From Streptomyces sp. AC550_RSS872 (GTDB lineage: Bacteria; Actinomycetota; Actinomycetes; Streptomycetales; Streptomycetaceae), in assembly GCF_019049285.1 (NCBI RefSeq), contig NZ_JAGMUL010000092.1:144069-204609 (forward strand): a DNA stretch of 60,541 nt, given 5' to 3'. A model generated the notes under the pieces. It did not search any database. It was not told the DNA's origin and saw only the letters and a program-made list of their open reading frames with translations. The position numbers and the translations under genes were made by a program. Below, piece after piece: positions 58,654 to 60,541 of this stretch (the stretch's first letter is position 1; every line of letters starts with the position of its first letter).

Positions 58654-60336
58654 TCAGCGCACCCGGTGTTCCTCGAGTGGGGCTGCGCGCAGTCGGGCGG
58701 CGGGTTCGCCGGGCAGGTGAGGGGTGTGGGTGACCAGCCGTGCGGAGTTGCCGACGACGGCGATGCTGCTGGTGTTGTGCAGGAGGGCCGCCGCGACGGG
58801 GTTGATGGAGCCTCCGGCACTGGCGAGCAGACCGATGAGGTTGACGCCGATGGCCAGGCCGTAGTTCTGGCGGACGACGCGCAGGGTGTGGCGGCTGAGT
58901 TCGACCACGGCGGCGACCTGGCGCAGGTCGTTTCCGGCGAGGGCGATGTCGGCGGTTTCCAGCGCCACGTGCGAGGAATGCTCGCCCATGGCGATACCGA
59001 CGTCCGCCAGCGCCAGGGCGGGGGCGTCGTTGGTTCCGTCGCCGACCATCGCCACGGTGTGCCCCTCGTCCTGCGGGTCGCGGATGAGCTGGAGCTTGCC
59101 CTCCGGCAGGGCGTGCGCGTGCACCTCGGTGATCCCGAGGGCGTCGGCGACGCTCTGCGCCGTCTCCGGCGCATCGCCGGTGAGCAGGATGATCCGTGAA
59201 ACGCCGAGGTTTTACAGCTGGCGTACGACGGTGTGGGCCCCGGTGCGTACGGCGTCGGACACGCCCAGCATCCCGATCAGGTCCTCGTCATGGGCGAGGC
59301 AGATCACGGTCTCGCCGCGGTGGCGTAGCTGTTCGGTCCATTCCTGGGCCACGTCACTGAGTTCCATGCCGTGCCGGCGCAGCAGTGCGGGGCTGCCCAC
59401 CAGCAGTCGGGTGCCGTCGAGTTCGGCGCGCATGCCCATGCCGAGGACGACCTCGCATGCCTGGTGGATGGGGATGTGCAGGGGGCGCTCCTCCGTGCGC
59501 GCCACGATGGCCTGAGCGAGGGGGTGCCGGGCGTGGAGTTCGCCGGATGCGGCCAGGCTGAGCACCTCGTCGGCGGTGAAGTGCTCTTGCCGGGCGACGA
59601 CGCTGGTGACCAGCGGGCGGCCGAAGGTGAGGGTGCCCGTCTTGTCGAAGACGACCGCGCTGACCCGGCCCACGCCTTCCAGGTGGGTCCCGCCCTTGAT
59701 GAGGGTGCCGCGGCGGGCGCCGTTGCCGATGGCGGCGCTGATCGCGGTCAGGAGATACGTGACTCCCGCGAGGGCGAACGAAACGGGCACGAAGCGGCGG
59801 GTGAAGCGGGTGGCGACCGTCTGGATCGACGCCCGGTCGGCCTGGGCCTCCTCGACACGGCTGACGATCCGGCCGACCGTGGTGTCGCTGCCGACCGAGG
59901 TGGCGCGTACGTTCAGCGAGCCGGACGTGACGATGGTGCCCGCGTAGACCTCCGAGCCCGTGCGGGTGTAGACGGGTAGGGCCTCGCCGGTGATCGCCGC
60001 CTGGTCCACCAGCGCCTCGCCGGTGACCACGGCGCCATCGACCGGGATCTTGTGGTGCTCGTACACCGCGACTTCGTCGCCGACCTCGACCTCCTCGAGC
60101 GCCACCTCACTCTCGACGCCGTCGCGTACCAGCCAGACCCGCTCCTCGCCGATGCTGAGCAGTTCCTCGATGGCGCGCCGGGTGCGGCGCAGGGTGATGG
60201 TCTGCTGGAACTCGCCGATGTTGAGCAGCCACAGCACGGTCAGGGCCACTACGTTCTCCCGCAGCAGCAGGGAGATCACGGTGGCGGCCGTGACGAGGGT
60301 GTCCGTGCCCGCGTGCCTGCGGCCTATCGGGCCTGC
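58654..60336 (-). pseudogene. CtpC-like metal P-type ATPase with CPC deletion and nonsense codon
   Basis: One minus-strand frame carries the second half of a P1B-type ATPase most like mycobacterial CtpC: ITGEALP, VVFDKTGTLTFGRPL, HARHPLAQAIVA, then LLTGDAPETA and MVGDGTNDAPALALADVGIA, ending at 58654. Three lesions are visible. A TAA at 59212-59214 sits in frame between VVRQL and NLGVSRIILLTGD. About 30 residues including the CPC transport motif are missing between VTYLLT and AISAAIGNGARRG (near 59748). Upstream of GRRHAGTDTLVTAA (~60336) the frame shifts and closes, so the N-terminal metal-binding part is lost. Function as a metal pump is very unlikely. Confidence 0.8.
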
Positions 60337-60541
60337 CCTACCGCGCCGGCCAGGTCAGCCCGCCACGTCCCATCGGACCAGCAAGGGCGGGTAGCGACAA
60401 GGCACCTGACGGGCAAGCAGGTATACGCCGACATCCCACAGTTCGGCCCATCTCCCTCAGGAGGAGAGGGCGAGGCCGTACATCATTCGCCCTCTCACGT
60501 GGTGGCACCCGTGAGCGGATCGGCGTCGATGCGGACGAAAC
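60337..60541. other. Window edge, broken 5' region of the ATPase
   Basis: A minus-strand piece DLAGAVGQAR in another frame may continue the P-type ATPase across a frameshift. Beyond it no coding pattern is convincing before the window ends. Confidence 0.35.

Overview
The window looks like a high-GC Streptomyces chromosome segment (high-GC codon use, GTG/TTG starts, short ATGA overlaps, families typical of the genus). The many decayed transposase pieces suggest a chromosomal arm. Everything here was read by eye; no search was run.

Left part (1-13 kb): an accessory patchwork. It holds a DinB/DUF664 protein, a lipoprotein, a secreted I36-like protein, a large HTH-nSTAND1-WD40 regulator (2992-6789), an S66 LD-carboxypeptidase and a DHFR-like reductase. 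Scattered among them are remnants of Tn3, IS1182-like and two IS5-type transposases, a 3'-truncated GrpB gene and an ArsC relic whose catalytic Cys is replaced by Arg. A short conventional stretch follows (SDR/NmrA, AraC-type regulator, nitroreductase).

Centre (15-47 kb): one iron-responsive hydroxamate siderophore locus. On the minus strand, from the right, come an ornithine N5-monooxygenase (39714-41066), a siderophore-binding lipoprotein, a 4762-residue four-module NRPS (24109-38397) and an MbtH protein. The formyltransferase (41327-42274) is divergent. The NRPS reads C-A-T x4 plus a terminal C domain. The A2 pocket matches serine and the A3 pocket matches N5-hydroxyornithine; A1 and A4 have related, unassigned pockets. 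With a formyltransferase present, no thioesterase and a terminal C domain, the best inference is a foroxymithine/erythrochelin-type tetrapeptide with a diketopiperazine end. Export would use the asymmetric ABC pair at 20218-23807. Two uptake systems flank the biosynthetic genes (16873-20011, and 43165-47085 with its own binding protein). Five DmdR/IdeR-type iron boxes sit at the promoters of these units. Less expected companions are a YtcJ-type amidohydrolase at the end of the first uptake operon and an orphan FetB-like permease.

Right part (47-60.5 kb): a graveyard of IS110, IS1380 and nuclease-like remnants closes the siderophore locus. Then come a GNAT acetyltransferase, a LolD/MacB-type ABC ATPase, a three-gene FtsX-type ABC system whose ATPase carries a C-terminal AbrB-like domain, an AI-2E family transporter, and a CtpC-like metal P-type ATPase inactivated by an in-frame deletion of its CPC segment and a nonsense codon.
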